From Dryas octopetala (lineage: Eukaryota; Streptophyta; Magnoliopsida; Rosales; Rosaceae): a DNA stretch of 64,000 nt. The notes under the pieces are model-generated. The model was not told the origin of the DNA. It saw only the letters and a list, made by a program, of their open reading frames with translations, and did no database searches. Below are positions 40,401-50,660 of the stretch, in pieces. The stretch spans positions 17,339,738 to 17,403,737 of the forward strand of contig OY992833.1 in the NCBI GenBank assembly GCA_963921425.1. Reading direction: 5' to 3'. Every line of letters starts with the position of its first letter. Positions within the stretch are counted from its first letter, which is position 1. Made by a program: the position numbers and the translations under genes.

Positions 40401-42431
40401 AAAAGGTCGGGTCATGTTGGTCACCATACGTTATCAACTCCGCAATTGATCTCAGCGCTTCAATAACGTAATCCTTTATAATAGACTAAATGTTAGTACA
40501 TTGAGAAAAGAATCCAATAACATAATTCAGCTGATGGAGGAACAAAATGGACACCAATTACCTTGTTGACGTCATTCACAATTTGAACTTTCACCAACTG
40601 ATCAGTTAAATACCTGCTCCAGTAAGACAAACATTGATTGAAAAAACATAATTATGGCAAAATATTTACTACCAACATCACATATCAAATTTCGAAATCA
40701 GGGTCCAAAACACCACCAGTATTCTAATGATACAATGCTCCTGAATGACAGAGAAGAAATTATGCACCACAAGAACTTCAGGATAGCAAAACATTGAAAG
40801 GAAAAAATGTGACTTAAAAAAAATGTTAGGATACCATTTATGGATCAGAAAAACACCATTAATGTAACCAGAATGATAAAAAGGGATTCTTATAAAATTG
40901 TAACAACAGAGTTTTTGATAATACAACAGATTAATAATTAAATAGCATATATATTTATTTTTTATGGACACATTCCTACCAAATGGTATTCTAATGTTTT
41001 CAAGATTCAGCATGTACAAACATAGACTTTTAGAAGTAGACGTCCATTATAAAAGAAAGAGTGAACAACATTGTAGGATCACCCCTACAATGTAGTGCAA
41101 TGATCCAAACCATTTATTTTTTAGATCTTCATAAAAGGATGATCCTTCCAAAAAATTAGCTAAATCACAACATTTAACCATCTAATTGTGGTGAAATAAA
41201 TATACGAATATAGCACTTTTGATAAACACTGAAATGATGATGATTGTAATCAAATGACTAAACGATTATCAATTTGGTTGATCTTTTACAGGGATGATTC
41301 TTAAGGGTACCTAAAACTAAACTGTTCGGATCATTGGACTACATTGCAAGGTGCACCCCCTTTATGTTGTGTCCAATCTTTTCTTAAAAAGTGGACCACT
41401 TTAGAGAAGGACTCTACATACCACATATCATCATATAGGTAATAAGAAGTAAACTTCAACAATGACAAAACTAAACCTTTGTTCCTTCTCTTTCTAGTTT
41501 TTTATTTGACAAAGATGAACTCATTCCAGCCATGTAGACATTTGATTTCAAGCTCTGGTCAGTTAATTGTAGGCTATTTGTAAACAGTCATGAGCCCTTT
41601 CCAAATCAAGAGTCAGCTTCACCATGCTAGTCAAAAGCAAGCAGCATTCTTCTTTGTGCCTTATCTTTATGGCTCCAGCACAGAGTCAAGGTCATTAAAA
41701 ATACGCACTCTCCAAAATTCAAATTTGTTTTCCAAGGGACATTCAATATGAGGTCGAAACCTTGCTTGAAACCCTTTATTATGGTATGATTCCACTATCA
41801 CTCACAGTTCAAAGAGTATAGTCTGTGTAGAAATTACACTCTTTTTATTTATATCAAGCTCGAAACAGCGCTAATTCTCAATTCAAACCTTTGGTATCTA
41901 AAGTTTCCCTCACCAAAGAACATCACTGCTTAAAAACTCAACTTGCTCACCAAACTATGAAACAAAATTTTAAATACCAGCAGTGGAAGGTTCTTGACAC
42001 TATTCACACACAAACTATATCCACTTATAGTTGTCACTCTTCACACTAATTTTACTTTTTGGGATTGCTAAACAATAATTTTCTGTTTGCTGTTCTTTCC
42101 CACCACTTTCTCACAATCCAAACATAACAAGAAAAAAAAAAAAAAAGAGTAATCGACTTTGCTCCATACTTTGGATTTTGAAATATAAATTGTCAAAAAT
42201 ACAATCTAAAATGTAAAATTCTCAGTCACAATATAATCAAATTAATCAAAGCAAACACGCAGCACGCACAGTAGCCTGTAATTTAGCTAATTAACATTAT
42301 CTTAATTATACAAAAAACAATGAAGAGAATCAGAATTCGAACTAAATTAAGCATAAATACAATATGGGGCATACAAACCTGAGCTCGTCTAAGGAAAATC
42401 GATCCCTGGATCTCCAAAATGAAAGCCACAT
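28467..42431 (-). CDS. TT9: CLEC16A/GOP-1-like protein TRANSPARENT TESTA 9 (21 exons)
   Basis: Minus-strand exons, 5' to 3': 42431-42379, 40613-40562, 40473-40397, 40304-40171, 40059-39963, 39852-39795, 38154-38046, 37907-37784, 37701-37515, 37361-37039, 36424-36336, 36216-36146, 34837-34721, 33556-33491, 32521-32384, 30260-30155, 30076-30005, 29894-29836, 29570-29411, 29233-29067, 28796-28467. All junctions are GT-AG and phases sum to an open 862-aa frame from MWLSFWRSRDRFSLDELR. The FPL domain (about residues 35-190) contains FFEYFMEKQVMGEFVRIL and ISFLRAISGKL, the hallmark of CLEC16A proteins. Family knowledge: CLEC16A/GOP-1 act in endolysosomal and vesicle traffic; Arabidopsis TT9 is needed for vacuolar deposition of seed-coat flavonoids. 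The C-terminus is Ser/Pro-rich, likely disordered. Large introns hold repeats. The last exon could be mistaken for a single-exon gene because the frame continues into the intron. Confidence 0.93.
30590..32340. other. Repeat-rich intron 15 of TT9
   Basis: This is part of the ~2.1-kb intron between exons 15 and 16. A segment from about 31567 (gaaaggcgaggtgtaagcc) to about 32230 (aagcctacgcctcacccc) has inverted ends of the 'aggcg-agg-tgtaagcc' / 'gtgaggcgtaggctt' type and may be an old DNA transposon. I could not establish a TSD. The open frame at 32007-32294 has no recognisable domain. Confidence 0.4.
32617..32641. repeat. (GA)n microsatellite in TT9 intron 14
   Basis: A short run of GA units in the intron between exons 14 and 15. 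Confidence 0.75.
34985..35183 (+). mobile_element. Probable 5'-truncated LINE 3' end in TT9 intron 12
   Basis: The segment has the look of a plant LINE tail: a T/G-rich stretch ('tctgttgtggtggtag'), then 'aataaagttatcccttctta' and a pure A-run of about 18 at 35166-35183. It is on the plus strand, antisense to TT9. I could not define a convincing target-site duplication, so the 5' boundary is approximate. It could also be a retroposed transcript end. Confidence 0.45.
41076..41360. mobile_element. Fold-back MITE in TT9 intron 1
   Basis: The ends are inverted: 'cctacaatgtagtgcaatgatcc' on the left against the reverse complement of 'ggatcattggactacattgc' on the right. Complementarity runs inward through 'aaaccatttattttttag' and 'ctaaaactaaactgttcgg'. 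Interior words match the 10542-10943 MITE, suggesting one family. I found no clear TSD. Confidence 0.6.
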
Positions 42432-42980
42432 GATTTTTTAAATTCCCAAATAATTTAGAGCTCAATATTGGAATTCATTCCAATATGGATTGCGAAGATC
42501 GAACACGAAACGCAGCGTTTTATTCAGCATCAAGTTTTAGAGCAGCTTCGGAGAGAATGTGTTTGATTTTGATCGCAGACAACGTAAGAAACAGAAAATT
42601 TGCCAGAAAGGCATGAAGGCCTTGTCGCCTTGATGCTGGTGGAGCTGGCAAACGGGTCACGGGGTTTTGGGCCGGGTTAAAGTTTTATGGGGCTAGGCTA
42701 TTACCGTGTCCAATATGGACTCCTATACCTACAACAATTTGATTAGTAATTTAGTACAGACAGCACTCATTTGTATTTTTCGAAATCTACAAACTTGCCA
42801 TTAGATATACTGATAAATAATTTTAAAAAGTGCAAATTTCACTTTTGTTCCATATAGTTTGGGCTAATTTCTATTTATGTCTATGTAGTTTTAATTATTT
42901 TGATTTAGTTTTGTACTTTACAATCCATTGCAACCAAGGACATGTTAGCATTTTTTATTTGTTGCGTATTTAGTCATATA
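42432..42980. other. 5' flank of TT9
   Basis: Positions up to about 42660 are less AT-rich than the surroundings and should hold the TT9 5' UTR and core promoter on the minus strand. No TATA box could be placed with confidence. Nothing else recognised. Confidence 0.4.
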
Positions 42981-43501
42981 CAATAAGTCGGTCCGTTTAA
43001 AAGTGGACTATTCATGTTTTGTATTGTGTTCAGATTGAGCCAGACCAGTCTAATTATTTTAAATTTTAAGCTCAGCCCAGTCCATAAAGGGTCATGTCGG
43101 GCTCGTGTTAGGTCGGGTCGGCCCGATTAATTAATTTAATTATTTTAAGTTTCTATTATTATTATTTTATAAATCAAAGACTTAATTTTTAAATTAATCA
43201 ACAATGTCAATATAAATTAAAAAAATAATTAATAAGAAATAAGTTTGTAATTGAATATATAATTGTATTTTAGTTTTTTGACAATATTTTTATTTATGGA
43301 ATTAAAAATTAGTATTTAAATCTAAAAAAAAAAATTGAGAAACTAGTATAAACAGGCCAACCCATAATGGGCTCGGGCTGGACCGGCCCAACAAGATAAA
43401 AAATCTTGGCCTCACCCGGCCCATAAATACAGGATGGGCTGACTTTAAATGGACTGTGCTAGTATTGGACTCGTGTCGGCCTGACCTAATGTCCACCTCT
43501 A
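42981..43501. mobile_element. Eroded hAT MITE, relative of the 25845 element
   Basis: The right end reverse-complemented reads TAGAGGTGGACATTAGGTC, matching the TAGAGGTG-type end at 25845. The left end begins caataagtcggtcc, which aligns to position ~10 of that terminus, so the first bases are lost. The flanks gtcatata (42973-42980) and gtcatgta (43502-43509) are an 8-bp TSD with one mismatch. GC-rich subterminal blocks and an AT-rich centre match the 25845 element's architecture. Confidence 0.65.
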
Positions 43502-43928
43502 GTCATGTACTTTATAAACCGTTGCAATTTTAATAATGTACTTTACAAACCGTTAATAATTCAAGAACAAATTTAACGAATTAATAAATGGATATTTTAA
43601 TGTGTTTTTCAATTGCAATAGTTTATAAAGTATATGACTAAATTCAAAACATGTAAAGTACAATTGAAACTATAAGAATAAAAATAAAACTTTGCCCAAA
43701 TTACAGTAACCAAATAAATAAATAAATAAGTAAAGACCAGCCATAGTTGGCTGAGGAGCTCGAACTGGAAACCCCCATGTAAATGGGGGGTTCTTATGAG
43801 TCCAAACGATATATGGCAATACTGTAAATGTTTTTTGGAGGTCAATTGGACCAACAATATTCTTGATGATAGAATAATATAGAATAAAAAATAATGTCAA
43901 TGAATGGGAGATGCAGCCGGTACGAAAA

Positions 43929-46641
43929 TGCAAGAAGGTAATAACACACGTTTCTTTCACTTGGAATTATTTGAAATTGAATAATATGTAAAATGTGTCA
44001 AAAGAGGCAGGGCAATGATCATATAAGACTTTGTTTCCTTTTGGTATAGAGTGTGTGATAATGCTCGGAAAGGAAACAATCTAGAGAAAGGGAATAGAAA
44101 TTGACTGGAGTCAACTTCTGTTAAATGGGCAGAATAGAATAACCACAAGAGGGTGGTATTTGAAATAATGAAATTGTGAAATTGTTTGAAGTTGACTACT
44201 TAACTGTCATCCTCTCATGGGCATTCTCATGATTTAGTTGGAGAGGATGATCAGAATTTTTTAATCTTCTTTATTTTTAATATGGACCTTCCACTATTTT
44301 ACACACTAAATTTCTTGGTTTGTGCTCATGTACATGTTTGTTAGCTTAATATACATTATTGTTCATTTTTTGATAGTTTAAATTTTTAGAGTATAGTGAT
44401 TATCTAGAAGAAAAAAAAACTTACGTAGGGAACTACTTACTACCTCAATGTGCTAAGTGACAAAACCACGCACTAAAAACTTTCCATTTGTTTAATTGTT
44501 ACTATAAAAAATAAGTTGACAATTCAAAATATAAAATATAAATGAAAAATTATAATAACAATTGAACAAGTGATAGTTTTTTTATAGGGAAAAATTTACA
44601 AACAGGACACATACTTTGATGACTGTTTCATTTCAGAATATTAATTTTGATTCGTGTTAATGAAGGACACATACTTTTATTTTGTGTCAATTAAGGACCC
44701 TGTTTTATCTCAACTTTGGCTCGACATTGGACCTATCAAAACTCTACCAAATTTAGCAAACTTACACTTGGTTTAAAGCTATGCATCTCCTCTTTACAAC
44801 CATATAAAGATCACTTAAATCGGACATTTACAACTTCAGATAATTGTCCCAAAAGTAGGGTACCCAAAACTGTCTAATCGGACCTCTAAAAAAAATTTGA
44901 AAAATCAAACAATTTCGGGTACCCTATTTTAGGGCCGATTATCTGGAGTTGTAAAGATCCAATATGGGTAATCTTTATATGGTTATAAAGAAGAGATGCA
45001 TATCTTTAAACTCAGTATAATTTTTCTGAATTTGGTGGAGTTTTGATGGGTCAAACGTCGGACCAAAGTTGAGAAAAAAACTGAAAAAAACATAGTCCTT
45101 AATTAACACAAAATGAAAGTATGTGTCCTTTATTAACACAAAGCAAAATTAATGTCTTAAAATGAAACAACCATCAAAGTATATGTCCTGTTGTAAGTTT
45201 TTCCCTTTTTTTATATGTGGTTTTGCAACTCCAAGTTATCGAAATCATGTTTGTAAAAGGTCTTAGGTTTAATTTTCTCGATCTTCTAATGTTATTTGCT
45301 TAAGCTTTTGAGGGCTAGAGTTATCTAACAATGACAAAAGACTTTTTCTATTAAGCACAGGTTAAATTTATTTTTCAACAGTAAATGATTTTACGTTGTT
45401 TTGGAATGTTTTGCTAAGGTGAAGAAAAGTGCATTTACAATATCAACCCACATGCAAAGAGTTTTTTGTTGTTAGATTAATGGGGCCTAAGCCCAGAGAG
45501 AAAACAAACTACAAAATCAATTTGGGCTAAGGATGGCCAGCAAGATCATGCAAGCCCAAGCAAACCTAATGAGTAATGACCCATCCTAGCGAAGCAATCA
45601 GCAGAACAGTTGCCCCCATATTTCCATGTACACATTCACCAAATTCATCACCAAGGTAGAATCCGATTACCACAGTTGAGATTAGAGGCTAATCTGATAC
45701 CATAGAAAAGAGGCCACATGCAGTTCTGCATACATCAACATTAATTTTTCTTTTATAGGAAACATATTTTTTAAAATATGTAGAAGGGAGCTTCATTTGT
45801 ATTTGTGTTATGATCAATTTGACCATAAAGTTTGTGATAAGTAATAAAAATAATGGATACTATGAATATGAAGGATGATAAATACACTAATAAGAAGTGA
45901 GAAAGAAGTTCTACATCTCTTATGATTTGATTTGATTCTTTAGATAATTATTGTTTGGTCATACAAAAGTTTCATTATAGAAATCAATAGGTGTAAGTTC
46001 TTATAGGTTTAGTCAATTTTGTTTTAAAACTAGCTTTTCCCTTGCCGACGTTCGACTGGCTTTGTAGAGTTATGCCCAAATCGTAATCAGCATGATTTTC
46101 ACGATTGAAACGTACTCACCTTTATATGGACTTGTGTAAATCACAATTGAATGTATTGTTGGTCCACTTTTTGAAAAATTACCATGCATATGCATGCATC
46201 CCACTTGCCCATGGCCCCAGTATATAAAACCATCGACTGCTGATTATGTTGGTCCCAACGTTGACCCATCTCAACCTTGACCAATGAATAATATATAGGG
46301 ATGTGCTAATTAGGCATACGCTTTATGGAAACTTCATACAAGACTCAATTTAGTGGAACGTTTTTAATTCTGAGCTACTTTTGAATAGTTAACAATTTTA
46401 ACTTTTAGGGTTCTAAATAGAATTGTATTACCCAAGAAATCGAGATGGTTGAAAAAAAGTGGAGATTAGAGTCAAATTGGTTGAGGAGATGGTTAAATTG
46501 GTTGGATATGTTTAAGAGCTTAGAATCAAGAAGGTCGAGATTAAAGTTGAGCTAATTGAACTAGTATATATATATACACACACACACGTGAGATAATTAA
46601 TTTGGTAAAAGAAATTAAAGATCCAAAGAGTCAAAATTATT
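43929..46641 (+). repeat. Tandem duplication, copy 1
   Basis: The unit begins tgcaagaaggtaataacac and ends gatccaaagagtcaaaattatt. It is nearly identical to copy 2 (46663-55132 minus the LINE). Copy 1 alone holds a 619-bp fold-back transposon; without it both units are about 2.07-2.09 kb. On the minus strand at about 45530-45650 a decayed reverse-transposon RNase H tail can be read (Ala-Asp-Cys-Phe-Ala-Arg-Met-Gly), interrupted here by one extra C. Confidence 0.88.
44587..45205. mobile_element. 619-bp fold-back element with 9-10 bp TSD (Mutator-type)
   Basis: The entire element is close to a palindrome. The left end GGGAAAAATTTACAAACAGG matches the reverse-complemented right end GGGAAAAACTTACAACAGG, and similarity continues for about 200 bp inward. 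The flanks share TTTTTTTATA (44577-44586 and 45206-45215), consistent with a Mutator-size duplication although T-rich. Copy 2 of the tandem duplication lacks the element at the equivalent position (about 47317), giving a natural empty site. No ORF. Confidence 0.75.
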
Positions 46642-46662
46642 TGACTGGGAATTATTTGAAAT
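46642..46662 (+). repeat. 21-bp filler at the duplication junction
   Basis: Between the two copies lies 'tgactgggaattatttgaaa' plus one base. It repeats sequence found just inside copy 2 (cactgggaattatttgaaattg, about 46694), where copy 1 has ttgg in place of tggg. This looks like a templated filler at a repair junction. Confidence 0.65.
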
Positions 46663-47619
46663 TGCAAGAAGGTAATAACACACGTTTCTTTCACTGGGAA
46701 TTATTTGAAATTGAATAATATGTAAAATGTGTCAAAAGAGGCAGGGCAATGATCATATAAGACTTTGTTTCCTTTTGGTATAGTGTGTGATAATGCTCGG
46801 AAAGGAAACAATCTAGAGAAAGGGAATAGAAATTGACTGGAGTCAACTTCTGTTAAATGGGCGGAATAGAATAACCACAAGAGGGTGGTATTTGAAATAA
46901 TGAAATTGTGAAATTGTTTGAAGTTGACTACTTAACTGTCATCCTCTCATGGGCATTCTCATGATTTAGTTGGAGAGGATGATCAGAATTTTTTAATCTT
47001 CTTTATTTTTAATATGGACCTTCCACTATTTTACACACTAAATTTCTTGGTTTGTGCTCATGTACATGTTTATTAGCTTAATATACATTATTGTTCATTT
47101 TTTGATAGTTTAAATTTTTAGAGTATAGTGATTATCTAGAAAAAAAAAAAAAAAAAAACTTATGTAGGGAATTACTTACTACCTCAATGTGCTAAGTGAC
47201 AAAACCACGCACTAAAAACTTTCCATTTGTTTAATTGTTGCGATAAAAAATAAATTGACAATTCAAAATATAAAATATAAATGAAAAATTATAATAACAA
47301 TTGAACAAGTGGTAGTTTTTTTTTTATGTGGTTTTGCCACTCAAATGGTGAGGTGCAAGCAACTCCAAGTTATCGAAATCATGTTTGCAAAAGGTCTTAG
47401 GTTCAATTTTCTCGATCTTCTAATTTTATTTGCTTAAGCCCTAGTGTTATCTAACAATGACAAAAGACTTTTTCTATTAAGCACAGGTTAAATTTATTTT
47501 TCAACAGTAAATAATTTTACGTTGTTTTGGAATGTTTTGCTAAGGTGAAGAAAAGTGCATTTACAATATCAACCCACATGCAAAGAGTTTTTTGTTGTTA
47601 GATTAATGGGGCCTAAGCC

Positions 47620-47760
47620 CAGAGAGAAAACAAACTACAAAATCAATTTGGGCTTAGGATGGCCAGCAAGATCATGCAAGCCCAAGCAAACCTAATGAGT
47701 AATGACCCATCCTGGCGAAGCAATCAGCAGAACAGTTGCCCCATATTTCCATGTACACAT
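47620..47760 (-). pseudogene. Decayed LINE RNase H C-terminal fragment
   Basis: On the minus strand, from about 47756 downward, a frame reads V-N-V-Y-M-E-I-W-G-N-C-S-A-D-C-F-A-R-M-G-H-Y-S, resembling the end of plant LINE-type RNase H domains (V-x-R-x-x-N-x-x-A-D-x-L-A). It stops soon after. The equivalent site in copy 1 has one extra base that breaks the frame. Too short for certainty. Confidence 0.35.
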
Positions 47761-48475
47761 TCACCAAATTCATCACCAAGGTAGAATCCGATTACCACAG
47801 TTGAGATTAGCGGCTAATCTGATACCATAGAAAAGAGGCCACATGCAGTTCTGCATACATCAACATTACTTTTTCTTTTATAGGAAACATATTTTTAAAA
47901 ATATGTAGAAGGGAGCTTCATTTGAATTTTGTGTTATGATCAATTTGACCATAAAGTTTGTGATAAGTAATAAAAATAATGGATACTATAAATATGATTA
48001 TATGAAGGATGATAAATACACCAATAAGAAGTGAGAAAGAAGTTCTACATCTCTTATGATTTGATTTGATTCTTTAGATAATTATTGTTTGGTCATACAA
48101 AAGTTTCATTATAGAAATCAATAGGTGTAAGTTCTTATAGGTTTAGTCGATTTTGTTTTAAAACTAGCTTTTCCCTTGCCGACGTTCGACTGGCTTTGTA
48201 GAGTTATGCCCAAATCGTAATCAGCATGATTTTCACGATTGAAACTCACCTTTATATGGACTTGTGTAAATCACAATTGAATGTATTGTTGGTCCACTTT
48301 TTTGTAAAATTACCATGCATATGCATGATTATGTTGGTCCCAACGTTGACCCATCTCAACCTTGACCAATGAATAATATATAGGGATGTGCTAATTAGGC
48401 ATACGCTTTATGGAAACTTCATACAAGACTCAATTTAGTAGAACGTTTTTAATTCTGAGCTACTTTTGAATAGTT

Positions 48476-48494
48476 AACAATTTTAACTTTTAGG
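48476..48494 (+). repeat. LINE target-site duplication, left copy
   Basis: AACAATTTTAACTTTTAGG, identical to 54878-54896. Copy 1 of the tandem repeat carries this sequence once, intact, at about 46390-46408. Confidence 0.92.
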
Positions 48495-49028
48495 AAAAAG
48501 TCGTCTCTCTCTAGCTGGAGTCTCTCTCTCTAGAGATGGGATTTTCCCGCGTCTGTTTGGCGTCTTCTACCTCGTGAGCTTCGTCTCATAACCGCCATCG
48601 CCTTTTGCATTTCAACCATGATTGAATCTCACCATTCCATCAGGTTCGTTTATGGTTAGTTTGCTCCACTTCTCTCTGTTTTGCTGAGTTGCTGTGTTTT
48701 GGTGCTCGATTGAGGCTGGTATTACGCTTCGCCGTTTGTCTTCGTCTCTCCATGTTTTCTTCTTCGTTGCTTGTTTAAGAGGTGTATTGGTGGTTTTTCA
48801 TGGAGATCTCTTCGTTTCTGGTTCTCTGACTCTAGTTAGTGCTTGCGATCTTTATTTTCTTTGCTGCTACGCTATCGGTTTGGCAGTTTCAATTTCTGAT
48901 CACTTGGCTAGAGTGCTGTTTGGTTGGATCTCATTTTTCTGGCTTAGATCTGAGTGTTTGTGTAGTTCTGTTTGGTGTTTGGTTGAACGTTTTCTAGTGA
49001 AGGTTTGTGTCCTCTAGCTGTTTGATTG

Positions 49029-50660
49029 ATGGCTTCTTCATCTGCTAATCCAAAAAGACAGGGTATGCCTGAAGTTACAGATTGTCTGTCTGTTAACTTC
49101 GCTGCAGCAATAATAGCAGAGAAAGTCCCTAATCGTGGCACTGTTATTGGCATTTTACTTAATGCTTGGAAGGGTTTTGGAGATATTAAAATGGTGGGGG
49201 TTAAGGACAGATTGTTTTCCATTTCTTGCGAAAATGAATCTGTTGCTAGTAAAATTTTGAATGGTGGTCCTTGGTCTGTGAAGGGGTATTGCATGAGCAT
49301 CACTCGCTGGCATGATGAGTTAGCTATTGGGGATCTTTGTTTCTCTGAAGTTCCTTTTTGGATTCAAATTACTAATCTCCCTAGAGGTTTAATGACTAAA
49401 GATGTTGCTCTCAAGTTTGGGGAAAGAATTGGATCTGTGGTAGAGGTAGAAGATCCTCGAATCTATCCCAGAGGTGTGTTAAGGCTGAGGGTGCTTGTGG
49501 ATGTGACCAAGCCTCTTCTCAGTGAGTTATGGATTCCAGGGGGATGTCATGGGGATGTCAAAGTGAAGATTAAGTATGAGCGCCTTTCTGATTTTTGTTA
49601 TAATTGTGGTAAATTGGGGCATTGTCACTCTGACTGTGAGGATGAAGTTTCTCTGGATGTTTTTGGCAAAATGAAATTTAATGAAAAGTTAAGAACTAAT
49701 ACTGCTCCTAATTTGGACTTTTTGTTTAAAAAGAAAGAAGTGAAAAAGAAAGATTTATGGAAAAGTTTGGGACCTCAAAGAACTTTTGATAAGGCTCCTA
49801 TGGTGGATAATTTTCTAGACCTGAGTTTGGAAATGCAGCAATTAAAAGGCATTAAAGATCATTTGGTTGTTGGGGATGGTTTAGGTTTTAACTCAGGTAC
49901 AAATTTATCTAAGAAGTCTGATATTTCAGGGAGGTCTCCATCCTTGCTTGGCACGCAACCTGAAGGCAATATTTTGCTAGTTTCTCCCGACTGTGGAAAA
50001 TCTCCTGCTATAACTAGTGGTAACTCTAGCATGGCAATTGTGCACCAAACTCATAATGTAGTTTCTACCACTACTCACACTGTGAGATATGAGAATTATC
50101 CTACTGCGTCGTCTGTTGTTGATCATGGAGAAGCACAAAAAAATGCTGAGGAATTATCTGATGGTTTGATGGTTTCAGAAGTTTTAAATGATGATGCTGT
50201 TGTGGACTATTCAGTGGCATTCCCTATTGAAAATGAAGAATTTGTCCAAGCTAAAGCTTCTACACTACTGTTTGATGATGCAATGAATGAATCCTTGGGG
50301 ACTATTGTCAGCCTGGAAAGGGTTTTTAAAACTCTTAACCTCAAAAGACTTGCTGATAATTATCCAGGGGATAATCCTCCTAAGAAAGCTAAAACTGAAG
50401 TTAACATGATGTTGCTTCCTGATCCTTGTGATATACCAGTGAAGAATAAGCAAATCTATTTAAGAAAAAAGAGGGGAAGACCAAAGAAAACCTCTGCCCT
50501 TTCAACTAAGCATGTCTCAGATTCTTGTTTATCTTTGGAAATGGTGGAGGTCCCAGTGGCTTCTTTCTTTGGTGGTTTAACTCTTCAGTTGGATGGTTCT
50601 GGCCAGCCACCACAGAACAATGAGAATTCTAAGTTGGAACTGTCAGGGTCTTGGGACTGA
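49029..50660 (+). CDS. LINE ORF1: DUF4283 / zinc-knuckle RNA-binding protein
   Basis: The ORF encodes 543 aa from the first ATG (MASSSANPKRQG...). Residues about 30-160 match the plant DUF4283 pattern (LNAWKGFGDIKMVGVKDRLF ... GGPWSVKGYCMSITRW). A CCHC knuckle follows at C190-C193-H198-C203 (CYNCGKLGHCHSDC). The C-terminal half is low in recognisable structure, with a basic RKKRGRPKK patch that could act as a nuclear localisation or AT-hook-like signal. By analogy with L1 ORF1 proteins it should coat the LINE RNA and assist reverse transcription. Its end overlaps ORF2 by about 41 bp (ORF2 ATG at 50620) in another frame, implying reinitiation or similar for ORF2 translation. The frame upstream begins with a TTG directly before the ATG, which is not a likely start. 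Confidence 0.88.
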   Translation: MASSSANPKRQGMPEVTDCLSVNFAAAIIAEKVPNRGTVIGILLNAWKGFGDIKMVGVKDRLFSISCENESVASKILNGGPWSVKGYCMSITRWHDELAIGDLCFSEVPFWIQITNLPRGLMTKDVALKFGERIGSVVEVEDPRIYPRGVLRLRVLVDVTKPLLSELWIPGGCHGDVKVKIKYERLSDFCYNCGKLGHCHSDCEDEVSLDVFGKMKFNEKLRTNTAPNLDFLFKKKEVKKKDLWKSLGPQRTFDKAPMVDNFLDLSLEMQQLKGIKDHLVVGDGLGFNSGTNLSKKSDISGRSPSLLGTQPEGNILLVSPDCGKSPAITSGNSSMAIVHQTHNVVSTTTHTVRYENYPTASSVVDHGEAQKNAEELSDGLMVSEVLNDDAVVDYSVAFPIENEEFVQAKASTLLFDDAMNESLGTIVSLERVFKTLNLKRLADNYPGDNPPKKAKTEVNMMLLPDPCDIPVKNKQIYLRKKRGRPKKTSALSTKHVSDSCLSLEMVEVPVASFFGGLTLQLDGSGQPPQNNENSKLELSGSWD

